This document shows positions 1 to 12,520 of a stretch of DNA of 64,000 bases, in pieces. The position numbers and the translations under genes were made by a program. The stretch spans positions 69,672,991 to 69,736,990 of the forward strand of contig JALGPY010000003.1 in NCBI GenBank assembly GCA_023055425.1, in the 5' to 3' direction. The notes under the pieces were generated by a model that saw nothing but the letters and a program-made list of their open reading frames with translations, was not told the origin of the DNA and did not search any database. Numbering within the stretch: the stretch's first letter is position 1; each line of letters opens with the position of its first letter. This stretch comes from Linanthus parryae. Taxonomy: Eukaryota > Streptophyta > Magnoliopsida > Ericales > Polemoniaceae.

Positions 1-519
1 CTTAATTTGAATAATGATCATGAGTTGGAATATATATAAATGAATTTGAAGTTTCTCCTTTACTTTTTCTGAAAGTGTCAAACATTACTTCCGTTGTGAA
101 AATGTTAATTGCTACGTGAAAAGTTGTTTGATTTTTTTCTAAAAAGTACCTCATCATCATTTTACAAGCTTTAGTATTTGCTTGCCAGTATTTATTGCCG
201 AATTTCGAAAAATGTGGTGTCCTTTTTCTGTTTTCTTCACCACAGGTTTAGATGATGGAAGCTTGACATAGCGGGGGCGGAAGCAATCACTATATTTCTA
301 GAATTTCGATTTTTAATTAAAAAAATCTTCCTTTTAGTCATCATTAATTCATTAGTTTTGTTAATGCCGTGTTTTTGGCGAACCTTGGAGCAGTGATAAA
401 GTATTATGTTTAACTTTATTATTAGTTTGCTTGATTTTTCTTTGAATTTTCCTTGTATCTGAGGGTTATCTCGGGAGTGACACCCTCCTAGGCATCCAGT
501 GTGGCTATTTTAGGATGTT
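1..519. other. AT-rich intergenic DNA, unassigned
   Basis: No coding region is supported here. At about 367-393 a stretch reading tttttggcgaacc faintly recalls the gypsy primer-binding site seen intact at 20599-20616, so this could be the decayed end of a gypsy LTR, but the match is too weak to call. Confidence 0.3.
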
Positions 520-2325
520 ATCATTTATCCTTGAGAAGAAGAATTTTTCTGGAACTAACTTTATGGAGTGGTACAAAAATTTGAGAATTGTTCTCAAACA
601 AGAGAAAAAGTTGTACATCCTAGAGCAGGAAGTTCCTCCCCCAATAACTGCTAATGCCACTCAAGATAAAAAGAAAGAACGCTAAAAGATTCTAGATGAT
701 TCTTTGCATTTGACTTGCATCATGTTAGCTATTATGAACTCTGAGCTTCAGAAGCAACATGAGAACTTGGAGGCATATGTTATGATCATAAATTTAAATT
801 ATTTCATTCAAGAGCAAGCTACATGAAAGGTTTGAAGTGTCAACGGTTTTGTTCAAAAGCAACCTGCTAGAAGGAAACTTAGTGGAACCTCATGTACTCA
901 AATTGATTGGGTATCTCTAGCATGTCGAGCGGCTGGGATTCCCATTTGGTCAAGATTTGGCCACTGATCTTACTATGAAATCTTTTCCGAATAGTTACAG
1001 TCAATTCCTCATGAACTACAACATGAATGAAATTAACAAACCTATGCCAGATTTACTCAATATGTTGAGAGCTACTGAACAAGCTTCAATAAGGGAAAAA
1101 GAAAGCCATATTAATGGTTAACAACATGGTTAATGGCAATAGAGTTGCAAGAAGTCCAAGGGTAAAAGCAAGGTTTTCTCTAAACCAAAGGAATTTGTCT
1201 TGATGCCAAAATATGGTATAGATTAGGAAGACACATGCAAAGTACTTGGACGAAAAGAAGAAAGAAATTGTGAATTCCCCTTCGGGTATTTTTGTTATAG
1301 AATTCAATATGTCTTTCTCTTTCTCATGGGTATTGGAGACTAGATGTTTATCTCACATTTGCATGAATGTGCAGAACCTCAAGAGAAGTAGACCATTGGC
1401 TAAGGGAGAGATATATCTACGCGTGGTAAATGGAGCAAGAGTTTGTTGCATTAGCCGTAGGAACTTATTATTTATCTCTACATTATTGAATTAGACAATG
1501 TTATTATGTCCTCACTATAAGCAAGACCATTATTTCAGTTTCTTGTTTGCAAAAGAAATGTTTTTCTATCAGAATAAAGGACAAATGTTTCTATGTTTAT
1601 TTTGGTGATATGCATTATTGTAATGCATTTTTCTCTAATGGATTGTATATCCTTGATCTTGATAATTTTATCTATAAAATTAAAACTAAAATGTTTAAAT
1701 CTATTGATATAAACCATACTTATCTTTAACATTGTCTTTTAGGCCACTTAAATGAGAAACACATTTCTAGGCTCCATAAGGATAGTTTTCTGGATTCATT
1801 TGATTTTGAATCATATGAGACATGTGAGGCTTGTTTATTGGGCAAGATGACTAAGTCCTCATTCACTGGAAAAAAGGTGAAAGAGCTAATTATCTTTTGG
1901 GACTCATACATATTGATGTGTGTGAACCATTAAACATGAGTTCTAGATGTGGTTTTCAATACTTCATCACGTTTACTGATGACCTCAATATATATGGATT
2001 TGTTTATCCGATGAAGAACTATAATTCGAAAATTTCAGATAATTCTAGAATGAAGTACGAAACCAACTTGTCAAAAGTATGAAGGCTCTACGATCAGATC
2101 ACAGATGTGAGTACTTAAGCCAAGAATTTGACAAACATTTAAAGGAGTGTGGGATCTTATCCCAAATCACTTTACCTGGAACACCACAATGGAATAGTAT
2201 ATCTGAGAGGAAAAATCGGGCCTTGTTAGACATGGTTCGGTCCATGATGCGTCAAGGAAACTTCCATTTTTCTCTTAGGGCCATGCTCTACTTACAACAA
2301 TATTCACACACAAGAATAGATCATA
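520..2325 (+). pseudogene. Ty1/copia gag-protease-integrase remnant (copy 1)
   Basis: This is a decayed copia polyprotein with many stops and frameshifts. Around 541-640 it encodes a UBN2-type gag start (FMEWYKNLRIVLKQEKK), matching the gag at 46484. Around 1310-1440 lies a decayed protease segment (SHICMNVQNLKRSR). At 1790-1860 is the GAG-pre-integrase segment with the ACLLGKMTKS-type motif. The integrase follows at 1897-2325, with HIDVCEP (first acidic residue), RSDHRCEY (second) and SERKNRAL (third, in NSISERKN). The reading stops abruptly in the integrase at about 2325, where LTR sequence begins, so RT and RNase H were lost by deletion. Orientation and motifs are seen directly; family assignment follows from copia domain order. 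It is not functional. Confidence 0.85.
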
Positions 2326-3052
2326 CCGGAATTAGTTTCTATTTAGTTGGACTAAATAGAAATAATGAATTAGTTGGACTAAATAAAAATAATGAATTAG
2401 TTGGACTAAAGTATAAACTCTGCTCATTTGTTGGACTAAAGAGAATTTGTGGAATAGAATGGAAAGTAATCCAAACTGGTGGATTTACGGACAAAGATGA
2501 ATTTCTCTAGCAATAAATAGGATTTACAGGCTACAAAAATTCAGTCTAGATTCATTCCTACTCTACATAGTACACTAGAGATAACAGAGAAAGAGAAGAA
2601 AAGGAGATTTCTTCCCACCAGGGTTCGGGCCCTATGCCGCCCCTCTGTGGAGCTCTTGGACATGGTGGCCGCACCCTCTATGCATTCCACGACTAGGCAT
2701 GGCCGCCCCTTGCTGCTGCCCACAAAATGAGATGTTGTCCCTCTCTCCTAGCCAAGGGTTGGATGTGATACATTCGCTGTGTGAGTTCGAGTTCGTCATC
2801 TTGTATGATAAGATGCTCCTTCTTCTCACGATTTCTAGCACCATTGGAGAAGAAGTCCAGTTGAGTGATGTTCGTGTGGATACCATAAAGACGCCGTTAT
2901 TTTGATCTGCGTATGTGATTGTCACCAGTCAATATGACTGAGGAAACCTTTCTCCTTCATTATGTTATGATGCTTCACCTGCGATTCATGGAGGGTTTGA
3001 GCAGAAATATTATTTTGTATTTCCGCTGCGTAACATGCATCAAAACCCTACA
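2326..3052 (+). repeat. 5'-truncated copia LTR (family 1)
   Basis: The sequence matches the complete LTR at 24658-26207 from its middle onward: the TTAGTTGGACTAAA repeats, the decayed TATA region (taataaatagg-like, about 2510), the Gly/Pro-rich coding-like stretch, and the end catcaaaaccctaca. It is followed directly by a primer-binding site, so it acts as the 5' LTR of the copy that continues downstream. The first half is missing at the junction with the integrase of copy 1. Confidence 0.85.
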
Positions 3053-3053
3053 G

Positions 3054-3067
3054 TGGTATCAGATCCA
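3054..3067 (+). other. Primer-binding site, initiator tRNA-Met type
   Basis: TGGTATCAGATCCA lies one base after the LTR end and resembles the complement of the plant initiator tRNA-Met 3' end (TGGTATCAGAGCC). The same site follows the LTR at 44466. Confidence 0.85.
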
Positions 3068-4653
3068 CAGGTCGATAGCGCAGAAAGTGATTTATGTGGT
3101 TATATGTTTTATTAGTTTACACCGTCCTGTTAATTTTCACATAAAACTGATATTTGTATTATGATACAATTTGAATATGATTCAATAGAGAATTAGCTAA
3201 TTTTACATATGATATGAAAATTAGTGATTTTCGTATACATATGATGTATGAAAGTTTGTGATGAAAAGCAAGGGTTTGGGAACAATGTTGTAAGAAATGT
3301 GTTTTATGTCCCACATTGGGGTTCGGCTACGGGGGGAAGGAAAAAAATATGATTTTTCTACCCAAGGGGTTCGACCAAGGTGACCGAACACCCCCAGAGT
3401 TTCGGCCAGCAGCCGTCCGCCCCCTTTCCTACACGTCGGAACCAGCTGACTAGGTCTGACTGGTTCAGACAGTTGACCGGTCCGACCGGGTTGGACTGGT
3501 TCAGCTCGTCAGTATGGTTCAGCCAGTATGACTAGCGCAACCGTTTTGACAATTTTGACCCCAATGTCCCAATTTAACTAAAAATGGACCAAGCGCGTTA
3601 AAATTGGATTTTAACTGTAGTATGTGATTTATCGCATGGTTGGATGTGGCCCTACTTGTGCGGCTGTTTAAATTTTGTGGTTTTGTTTTGTTTTGTTTTT
3701 GATGTAATTAATGTAATTAGTTTTACGGCCTGCATGTCGTCTTCTCCCTCATCTGTGCGGTTCCTCTATTTAGTTCATAGATGCTATCTAGAATTAGATA
3801 GATTGAATATGGTCAAGACATGGATAAGAATATCAAAGAACAAAAGACCACAAGACAATGGAGACCCACAATCTAGGAAACAGACTAAAGACGGAAGCAC
3901 ATGGAGATGAGCTTGCTGTTTAGGGCTTATATATATTTGCATTGGCTTGGGATTATCTTAGTCTTAGGGGCCACATCCATACCCTGTTTATTTATTGTTT
4001 ATTTATCTTGTTTTATTTTAATGTATGGTTGATGCATGCAAAATGATAACAAGATAATAATTAAACAATTTAGATCTTTTATTTGGACTTGCCCAATCAA
4101 AATAAAGTAGGTCATGTGATATGATTAAAAAATAAAATGACAAGAAAATCCCTCAACCAAGTATTGCATTTGCCTTCTCCTCCTTAACACTCGTCATGAT
4201 CAGGAAGTATTAAGTTTGGCAAGCAAGGCGACTTGATTATTCATGATATGGCGCGACGACACAAGGTAGTAATGTGCGATTGTTGAAGTAAGATTTTAAA
4301 CGCAATTAAGCTACTTCAATATGATTTAAAGCTTAGAGGCAAGACAATTGATATTATCTATGACATAGATAAAGAATAAGGATTTATTTACCCAATTGAA
4401 CCAAGAGTTGCATAGGATGCAACTGGTAGGTGTTCCTACCTAAATAACTAACTTTTGGCTGAGTTGCCAAAGAAAGTTCAAGAGGAGGTGAAATATGGAT
4501 CTTGGCCCACTTGAAAATATATAATATTTTCGGCATTAATAGTGAGGGTTGTTAATCCAAGAAAAATAGTGGGACCTATGTTTAATAATAAGTCTTTGTT
4601 AAATATAGTAAAACGTCATAATATTTGCATAATCCTTTCTGTGTTGAGTATCA
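3068..4653 (+). other. Copia 5' leader (family 1)
   Basis: Non-coding leader between PBS and gag. It aligns with the leader at 44482-46483, including the cttaggggccacatccat stretch (about 3965) and the tagtaatgtgcgattgttgaag stretch (about 4266). No ORF here is credible. Confidence 0.7.
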
Positions 4654-5288
4654 ATGGCATCGAACAAACATAACTCGACTTTATCACTACGATGTGTCCT
4701 TGAGAATTACAAGCTAGCGGGAATCAGATTTCTAGACTGGTATAAAATTGCGAATTGTTCTCAAACGAAAAGGAACATGATGTATATCCTAGAGCATAAA
4801 TTTTTCTTCCACCAACTGCCCAATGACTCTGAATCCTAATGGAAGGAACATCAAAGAATGGTTCTTTAGATGTGGCTTACCTCATGTTAGCTACCATTAA
4901 CTCTGCGATTTGGAAGCAAGATGAGAACATGGAGACGTATGATATGATCATACATTTAAAGAAGCTCTTTTAAGAGCGAGCTGGACATGAAAACTTTGAA
5001 GTGACAAGGGCCTTGTTCAAAAGTAATTTACTCAATATGATTGAGAACCGCTGAACAAAGCATTAATAAGGGCAAAGGAAAAATCAAAGTGAAGGTTAAG
5101 GGGAAGAGGCAAATGGGTTTCCAAGAACCCCAATGGTATTAGTAAGCTTGTTTCTAAAGCCAAGGAAGTTCCTTAAAGCCAAAAGGTGGTATAGTGGAAG
5201 AGAAATTTCCCAAAGTACGTGGAAGAAAATACGAAAAGGAATTGCGAATTCTACTTAAGGTATATTTTTTTATAGAAGTCAATGTGTA
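4654..5288 (+). pseudogene. Copia gag remnant (copy 2, first part)
   Basis: The start MASNKHNS and LDWYKIANCSQTKR correspond to MANNQQQ and LLDWYRNLRIILKQEKK of the better preserved gag at 46484. The frame is lost after codon 61, and the middle of gag is deleted: the text from 5041 matches the gag C-terminal part seen at 1055. At 5288 it is cut by the sirevirus-like element (TSD gtgta) and resumes at 15072. Confidence 0.8.
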
Positions 5289-6580
5289 TGGAAGTGTGAG
5301 TGTGCAGGTGGAAATGCAGATTATATACTCTAGAAGGGGGGGGGGGGTTGAATAGAGTATGCCAACTTTTTGCAAAACTTGCTAGAAGGATGAGATGTTG
5401 TGAAATCTAGTGCAGTTCAAGGCCTTGAAAACTGGTTCAAGCCTTTGAAAGAGATACAATTTGCAAATAAGCAGACAAGCCTTTTTCAAGGTCTTGAAAA
5501 GAGTTTCAAACCCTTGAAAAACAAACAGTTTTGTGTGCTGCAAAAACTATGTAAATGAATGAACTTTAAATGCAAGAGACAAGTGATTTATAGAGTTCAT
5601 TCCACTTGGACCTAAGTCTCTATCAGGGATTAGATCCCTGCAGGATTTTCAACTCAATTCTTATTAATCAAAAGCTAAGCCCTAGATCTCAAGCACAGAG
5701 AATTGCCTTACTCTATTACAGCTTGTGGTTCTTCCTAACCTATCTAGTACCTTCTCTAGCTAACTGATTAACTAATAATTCTCTATTGTTCACTTCGAAC
5801 AATCCTTTAGAATGGAGATAGAAAAATTACATAAATGATCTACCAATAAAGCACAATATAGAAGAACACTTACTGTGTAGAAACTGCAGTGAAGTATGCA
5901 GTGATCTTCTGTGAATGGATTGGATGATTGATGAACTTCTTTGATGCTTGTCAATCCAGAACTCTTTCTCTCCTTTTGCCCATTGAGTTTTTTCTCTTGT
6001 TGCTTCAGAATTGAGCTCCATTTAAACTTCAAACAGCTCTGAATATCTTCCCAGATTTTCAGCAACAAATCTCCTATTTTGTAGGCAACATACTTTGATT
6101 CTTTGACAATCTTCTCCAATGGTTAAGTGATCACAATATTCAGAGATAATGTCGTGATCTTGCATTTGAATAGGTTGAGAGGCTGTCAAGTCATTCAGAT
6201 CAAACACAGAATCATTCTCTTGATTATTTCCTTCCTTGCATAAGTCAGATTAGGAAACAATCTCTGCAAACTTGGGAAATAAAATCTCCTGCAAACACAA
6301 AGTCAAATAGATGATATACTATGTTCAAACGAGTTAGATGTTTTCTCTTTGATCATCAAATAACAGTAAATCAAGCACATGAAGGATAGAAAGGAAATCA
6401 ACTCGGGAGAGTGTGTAGAAAACTCTCCCTGAGATTGTTCACACAGGTTAAGCAGTTTCAAGGCCTTAAAAATAGCTAAAATATTTTCAAGCCTTTTAGA
6501 ACTGATTCAAGGCTTTGAAAGCTGGTTCAAGGCCTTGAAATAGTCTGACTATTCCAAGCCTTGCACAACCTGATCCTACA
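5289..6580 (-). repeat. Element A 3' LTR
   Basis: 1292 bp; on the minus strand it runs from TGTAGGATC to the terminus next to the gtgta duplication. It contains the conserved sirevirus end motif (CCCCCCCCTTCTAGAGT on the minus strand, about 5325-5345). Palindrome copies start at 5416, 5436, 5485, 5505, 6457, 6486, 6506 and 6526. Confidence 0.95.
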
Positions 6581-6594
6581 ATCTCCTCCTTGAT
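6581..6594 (-). other. Element A polypurine tract
   Basis: On the minus strand ATCAAGGAGGAGAT lies directly before the LTR start TGTAGG. It corresponds to ATCAAGGGGGATAT at 58044-58057 in element B and would prime plus-strand DNA synthesis. Confidence 0.85.
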
Positions 6595-6878
6595 GAAAGA
6601 CAAAACCAAATTATGTTTGATCCTTAGTCTCTGCAAAAAATACTGATTAGTTCACAAGACATAATGACACAGTAATTCCGAAAAGATCCAACTTATTCAA
6701 TTTACCAACAGAAAATAAAAAGTTCAACAAATAACACCTAAGAAAATAAAATGCTATAATTTCTCCCCTTTTTTGACTTTCATCAAAAAGATAGAAGATG
6801 TTGGATCAAGTTTCAGGAAAATTTTGAAAACTTAAAAACTTTTAAAAGGAGAGAATTGGTAAGAAAGAGTAGGCAAGA

Positions 6879-8223
6879 TTAAGGAGTTGGGTATTCATCT
6901 CCATCTTGATCTCCTTATTCTTTCTCACTGTCTTCAGCATCAGTCTTGTCCAGCACTTCCTGTTCCTCTTCATTCTCACCAGCAACAGTTACTTCTTCAG
7001 TCTTGTCCTTTATAGCAGCCTTTGGAGATTTCTTATTTTTCTCTAAAGTAATCAGCATGTCATCTGAGTCAGGACTATTGACTTCATCTCATTCATGTGA
7101 AGTTTGTTCTGCCACCTTCTTTCCCTTATCTGAGACTGGAGCAACTTCTTCCTGGTTTGAATGTTCACTAGGCAGATCCTTGTCAGAGTCTCATTTCTTT
7201 GTACCTTCATCATCCTCAGTAACATCAAGCAAATTCATGCTTCTGAAGATGCTTTCCACCATGTACTTGACTTTCCCCATATCAGTTTCAAGTCCATAGA
7301 CAGTTGCTTTGATGTCCTCCAAATCCAACTCCAAACCATCAATTCTTTAATTGTCTGTAGACTGAGAAGTCTGACTTGAAGTGAGAGTCAAGGTCTTGGT
7401 CTTAAGAAACTTCTTTGCACCCAATTCTTCTTCAGTCAAATCTGAGTATAACTTCCACGTTTTTGCCTTAGTCTTTACGACTCCAATTTTCTCAGAAGCT
7501 TTCTCATTAAGCATTCCAAAACCAGAAGTAACTCATTCCTCTCCACCAGTTGGAATCTCCAAATTTTCAAAAAACAAAGTGAGAAAATTTTCATAGGGTA
7601 GAGGGTGTATCCTTTGACTGGTAAGGCTAAAGAGCATATGTTCAATCACTAGTTTGGGAAGATCAATCTCATAGCAATGCATAACCAGATACATGATGTG
7701 CATCATCCTCTTAGTTACCAATTCTCTAGAGTGCTCTCTGGGAAAAATATACCTAACCAAAATGGTGTGAAGGACCTTGGCTTCAACATTTAACATATAA
7801 TGTGTTAACTGTTTGACTGAGGAGGAAAAGTTTGGAAGAAAGAACTCATCTTTGTCTAGCTTCAGGGTTTCTGTCTTTGGTGGATGATTCCTAGTGTCAT
7901 ACCTCTTGAGACAACCTAGCACATTGGAAAAATCAGAGTGGTCCAATTCAATTTCTATCCCATCAACTCTAGATTTGATCACCAAGTGTGCAGATCTCTT
8001 AACTTGTGTCAAGTTCAGATAGAAAAGTCTGGTGAGTTGTAACCTTCTTCACTTTATTCTTGAGTGGAGGAAGATCTGGAACTGCCTCTGCACTAGGATT
8101 TCTAGAGCTAGAGTCTCCATTGACTTCCTGAACTTCATCCACCGCTGCCTTTCTTTTTTTCTCTGAACCATGTTTTGATCCTCCTGCCATCTTGATTCTG
8201 TCTGATGTTCTCCTTGTGCTCAT
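6879..8223 (-). pseudogene. Element A 3' accessory ORF (sirevirus 'env-like' position)
   Basis: Downstream of pol on the minus strand. It starts MSTRRTSDRIKMAGGSK, followed by a Lys/Arg-rich tract (EKKRKAA) that may be a nuclear localisation signal. A globular segment encoded at 8012-7533 contains LDHSDFSNVLGC, HYMLNVEAKVLHTILVR and MHCYEIDLPKLVIEHML. A long acidic tail ends DEYPTP at 6879. Compared with the homologue at 55875-57677 about 460 bp are missing near 8040 and the frame shifts there; stops follow in the tail. The pattern of a helix-rich block around a 'LTVEAKVL...YEIDLPKLV' core resembles the plant putative transposon protein domain (PF20167-like), but I infer this from memory of the family. 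I see no signal peptide or membrane segment, so a true envelope role looks unlikely. Confidence 0.7.
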
Positions 8224-8681
8224 TAGGGTTTGGGAGAATAATTGAGAGAGGTAGGAATGATACAGAGTGAAGAGAAGAGAGGAAGATAAATACTAAGAGA
8301 GTTTGAGTTTCAAAAGGAAACTAAAATATCTCTCTGATCTCAAAAGATATGCAATAATCAGAGAGAATTCAAATCTTTTATTCCGTTGGAAAATAAAATA
8401 TTTTAATACTATTTTTTGCTACATTATGTTTTTAAAAAAGGTAGGGGCTATATTGAGCAAATATCTACAGAGATAGCACCCAATACAGAATGATCCATGT
8501 TTATTGACTACTAGCATAGCAGACTTATTTTCAAGGCTTTGAAAAGGTTTTCAAGGTCTTGAAACGCTGTAAAATTACAACATATAAAAATCAAAGCTTT
8601 GAAGTGATTTTCAAGGCTTTGAAAATCAGTTCAAACCTTTGAAAACACATACAACTTACCTTTCTTTACCTGATGCTCACC
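8224..8681 (-). repeat. Spacer with phased palindrome array (element A)
   Basis: Non-coding spacer between RNase H and the 3' ORF. Variants of TTCAAGGCCTTGAA start at 8530, 8550, 8590, 8610 and 8630, all in one 20-bp register with a single empty slot at 8570. Confidence 0.85.
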
Positions 8682-9158
8682 CTAACCCAATGCATCTTTA
8701 TTTAGCATTCCCAATTCCAATCTCAAAGCTGAGAATCTTTCATCTACTAATGGTTTAGTGAAGATATCTGCAATTTGCATGTTAGTAGCAAAAAATTCAA
8801 GAAAAATATCACCTTTCTCAGCATGATCTCTGATGAAATGGTGTCTGACATCAATGTGTTTGGTTCTTGAATGTTGAACTGGATTCTTTGTGATTGAAAT
8901 TTCATTGGTGTTATCACATTTGATAGGTATGCTCCTGAAATCTAATCCAAGGTCTCTTAGCTGTTGAGAAATCCATAGTACTTGTGAGCAACATGCTCCC
9001 GCAGCTATATATTCAGCTTCAGCTGTTGATAGAGCAACTGAATTTTGTTTCTTGGAATGGCAACTGATCAAGGATGATCCAATAAATTGGCAAGTTCCTG
9101 AAGTACTTTTCCAATCAACTTTGTAACCTGCAAAGTCAGCATCTGAAAATCCATGCAA
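8682..9158 (-). pseudogene. Element A RNase H
   Basis: Copia RNase H coded on the minus strand. It has FSDADFAG near its start, LSTAEAEYIAAG (the catalytic Glu region) in the middle, and the C-terminal block ISITKNPVQHSRTKHIDVRH with ADIFTKPL, which is strongly conserved in copia pol. It ends naturally after MLNKDALG. The segment is open, but the upstream RT is separated from it by a stop at about 9180, so it is only a piece of the broken polyprotein. Confidence 0.9.
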
Positions 9159-9182
9159 TGAGAAGTTAGAATGTCTTGGATA

Positions 9183-10126
9183 CTAAATCCCTATGTCTTT
9201 AGTACCATTGAGATATCTGAATATTCTCTTCAGAGCAGCCAAGTGTGATTCTTTTGGATCAGCTTGAAATCTAGCACACATACATACACTAAACATAATA
9301 TCTATTCTGCTTGCTGTGAGATAGAGTAATGATCCAATCATACCTCCATACTCTTTGACATTGACACTCTTACCAGATTCATCCTTGTCTAAGGACAGTG
9401 TAGAACTCATAGGAGTCTTGACTTCCTTACAATGATCCATGTTATATTTTCTCAACAAGTCTCTTGTGTATTTTCTTTGATGAAGAAAGATGCCCTTCTT
9501 CAACTGATGTATTTGAAGTCCTAGGAAGCATTTCAGCTCTCCGATCATGCTCATTTCAAATTCCCTGATCATAAGACTTGAGAATTCTCTGCACAGTTGA
9601 TCATTAGTAGCTCCAAACAAAATATCATCAACATAGATCTGAACTACAAGCAAATATTTCTCCCGAGTCTTTATGAAACGAGTCTTGTCTACTAGTCCTC
9701 TTTTGAAATCATTTTCAAGCAAAAACTTTGACAATATTTCATACCAAGCACTTGGAGCTTGTTTTAAACCATAAAGAGCTTTGTCAAGTTTGTAGACATG
9801 ATCTGGAAAATGTCATTTTCAAAACTAGGAGGGTGTGCTACATAAACTTCTTCTCGTAAGTATCCATTCAAGAAAGCACACTTAGCATCCATTTGAAATA
9901 ATTTCATGTTCATGTAAGATGCAAAGGCAAGTAAAATTCTAATTGCTTCTAACCTGGCAAATGGGGCAAAAGTTTCCTCATAATCAATACCTTCTTCTTG
10001 GTTGTAACCTTGAGCAACTAACCATTCTTTTTTTCTGATCACATTGCCACTTTCATCCAACTTATTTCTGAACACCCATCTGGTACCAATGACATACTGG
10101 TTTGTAGGTGGAGGAACAGGTTCCAC
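9183..10126 (-). pseudogene. Element A reverse transcriptase
   Basis: RVT_2-type reverse transcriptase in two open pieces (10126-9764 and 9734-9183) broken by a frameshift at about 9750. The first has VIGTRWVFRNKLDESGNV, LVAQGYNQEEGIDYEETF and QMDAKCAFLNG, the classic copia RT start with the catalytic Asp. The second carries the active-site box VVQIYVDDILFGATN with both Asp residues, then LGLQIHQLKKGIF and YGGMIGSLLYLTASR. It would copy element RNA into cDNA inside virus-like particles. The catalytic motifs are intact but the reading frame is not. Confidence 0.9.
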
Positions 10127-10203
10127 ACCTTATTCCTTTCAAACTCATTGAGTTCACTTTGCATAGCAATAATCTAGTCTGCTTCTTGTAATGCTTCTTT
10201 CAC

Positions 10204-11666
10204 CTATTTTGGTTCTACAAGAGAGATAAAAGCACTAAAAGCACACAAGTTCTTCAACTGTGATCTAGTTTGTGTACCAGTGGTTGGATCTGAAATGATA
10301 TTGTCAACTCGATGAGATAAGAGATATTTGAATCTCTTTCTTGAAGACCAGGGTTTAAGTTCTCCATAGATCTTTTGTGGTCTTGAAGTAGTGGCTTTGT
10401 CACTTGTATCCTTCTGATCATCTTTTTCAAGGCTTTGAGGCGTATTTTCAAGGCCTTGAGCACCATTTTCAAGGTCTTGAAAATGTCTTCTATTTTCTTC
10501 TGAGCCTTTCTTGAATCCCAGTGGATTCTCATTCTCTTCCTCTAATTCATGCTTGTTCAAATTCAAGTCTGCAAAACTTTTACTCAAAGAACCATCATAG
10601 CTTTCATCAAAAATAACATGAATGCTTTCATTAACCAGTTTGGTTCTTTTATTGTAAACTCTATAAGATTTGCTATTCAGAGAGTAACCAAGAAAGATAC
10701 ATTCATCACTTCTTGCATCAAACTTACCAAGATTGTCTTTTCCCTTGTTATGGATAAAGCATGTACATCCAAAGGGCCTGAAGTATGAAATATTTGGCTT
10801 TTTCCCTTTGAACAGTTCATAGGAAGTCTTCTTCAGAATAGATCTGATCAAGCACATGTTTAGTATATAGTTTGTTGTATTCACAGCTTATGCCCAGTAA
10901 TGTTTTGAAAATTTGTTTTCAAGAAGCATTGTCCTTGACATGTCTTCAAGAGTCCTGCTCTTTATTTCAACAACACCATTCTGTTGAGGAGTTCTTGGAG
11001 CAGAAAAGTTGTGAGTAATACCATGCTTAACACAGAACAAATCAAATTCTAATTGATCATATTCTCTACCATGATCACTTCTAATTGAATCTACATGTAG
11101 GTTTTTCATAGTTTGAAGTTCTCTGCAAAGCTTTGAAAATTTAGAGAGGGATTCAGATTTTTTCTTTGAGAAACATAATCCAAGTATATCTAGAAAAATC
11201 ATCTACAACAACTAGCATATACCTTTTACCTTTTGGAGTAGGAGTTCTCATAGGACCACAGAGATCCATATGAAGCAGTTCAATGGGTCTAGTAGTACGT
11301 ACAAATTTATTTGGCTTAAAAGAGCTTCTGGTCTGCTTGCCCTGAGCACAAGCTTTGCACAATTCATCCTATTGGAACTTGATGGATGGCAATCCTCTTA
11401 CCGAGTCTTTGGAAATCAACTTGTTCAAAGTATGCAAACTAATATGACCAAGCTTCCAAGGCCTTGAGACACTTCAAACTTTTACCTGCAACTTTATTAG
11501 TCTGAAAAGTATAAACATTGTTTGATCTAGAGGCTGTGAGAATGCAATCTCCTGATTTCTCATTTTGCACCACGCACTTCTCTTTATCAAAGATAACTTT
11601 GTTGCCATTGTCACAAAGCTGAGATACACTAAGAGAATTAAATTTCAAACCATAAACTAAATACAC
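10204..11666 (-). pseudogene. Element A integrase
   Basis: Read on the minus strand: the end of the protease/GAG-pre-integrase linker (11666-11439, with SVSQLCDNGNKVIFDK), then KACAQGKQTRSSFKP and LLHMDLCGPMRTPTPKG (first catalytic Asp), SIRSDHGREYDQLEF (second Asp) and TPQQNGVVEIKSRTL (Glu), completing the D,D-E triad. A C-terminal linker to RT (10884-10204) contains FGCTCFIHNKG and FLGYSLNSKSYRVYN. In this linker three palindrome copies start at 10426, 10447 and 10468, 21 bp apart, and are read as QDLE, QGLE and QSLE. Frameshifts at about 11150-11200 and a stop at 10885 break the frame. Confidence 0.9.
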
Positions 11667-11862
11667 ATCAGAAATAGAGTTTTCAAAATTTGTACCAACT
11701 TTACTAATACCAAGAATATTGCATTTTCCTTCGTCACCAAGTGTAATTGATCCTTCTGATTACTCCTTCAATTCTGAGAATAGAGATCTCTTTCCACTCA
11801 TGTGTCTTGAGAAACCACTGTCCATAAACCACCTTTGTTCTTTGGTACCATGCAAACACGAA
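11667..11862 (-). pseudogene. Element A aspartic protease
   Basis: On the minus strand the catalytic triad DSG is coded at 11814-11822 within WFMDSGFSRHMSGKRSLFSEL, the usual copia protease start. Short because the domain runs on into the 11666-11439 segment. The triad is intact here, unlike in element B. Confidence 0.8.
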
Positions 11863-12489
11863 TCACTGCCTTACCCAGCTGTTAGACCAAATGTGGAGTT
11901 TGGATTCATATTCAGGATCAAGCATGTTAGGTGGTCTAACCCCTTTAGGAACCCAAATGTGCTTGACTTGTCCTTTGAGTTGAAAAGGAAAAGTGTTCCT
12001 CATTATGTGAGGGTCTCTTCTTCCGAAAGGACAAGTCATCTTAACATGACCAGTTTTACAGCAGTAATGATATTTAGGAGAAGTTTTGTTTCCAGCCTTC
12101 ACAAATCTGGTATTGTTGTTTCTTGGAAAATTTGGATTGAATCCAATACCAGCTTTGTGAACTAACTGTGAACTTCCTCCAAGAATCAAGTTTAACTTGT
12201 GTTCTGATCCAACAAGCTTAACTTAGACCAATTCAGATTCTTGAAGTTTCTCAGTAAGAGTAGTCTTTTGTTTATCTAATTCATCAACATGATGTTTTAG
12301 ACTGACAAGGTTGTTACTCATCACAGAGTTCTCAGTGAATACTTCCTTGACTTTTGTTTTCAAGGCTTTGAAACTGGTTTTCAAGGCCTTGAAATCACTG
12401 TCAGTTTTCTTCTGAGAGATTTCAAGATTCTGATTTAGATAAACAAGTTGTTGGTTCTCTTTTTCTTGCTCATAAACTTTTTCTTTCAA
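11863..12489 (-). pseudogene. Element A gag C-terminus: coiled coil and second zinc knuckle
   Basis: 12489-12223 codes a Lys/Glu-rich heptad-like region (MKEKVYEQEKENQQL and so on) likely to form a coiled coil. It contains two FKALK units encoded by palindromes starting at 12359 and 12380. 12189-11863 codes a second knuckle YHYCCKTGHVKMTCPF, where the first Cys of CX2CX4HX4C is replaced by Tyr. The two parts are separated by a frame break near 12200. Confidence 0.75.
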
Positions 12490-12520
12490 AATTTTGATCT
12501 CTTTCAGATAATCTTATTCA

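Noticed and set aside
367..393. Gypsy PBS at the left edge
   Set aside because: Only loose similarity to TTTTTGGCGCCGTTGCC; no LTR pair visible in the window.
8530..8643. CRISPR-like array (repeat units at regular spacing)
   Set aside because: Units are 14-bp palindromes with 6-bp gaps inside a plant retrotransposon; no spacers and no cas genes.
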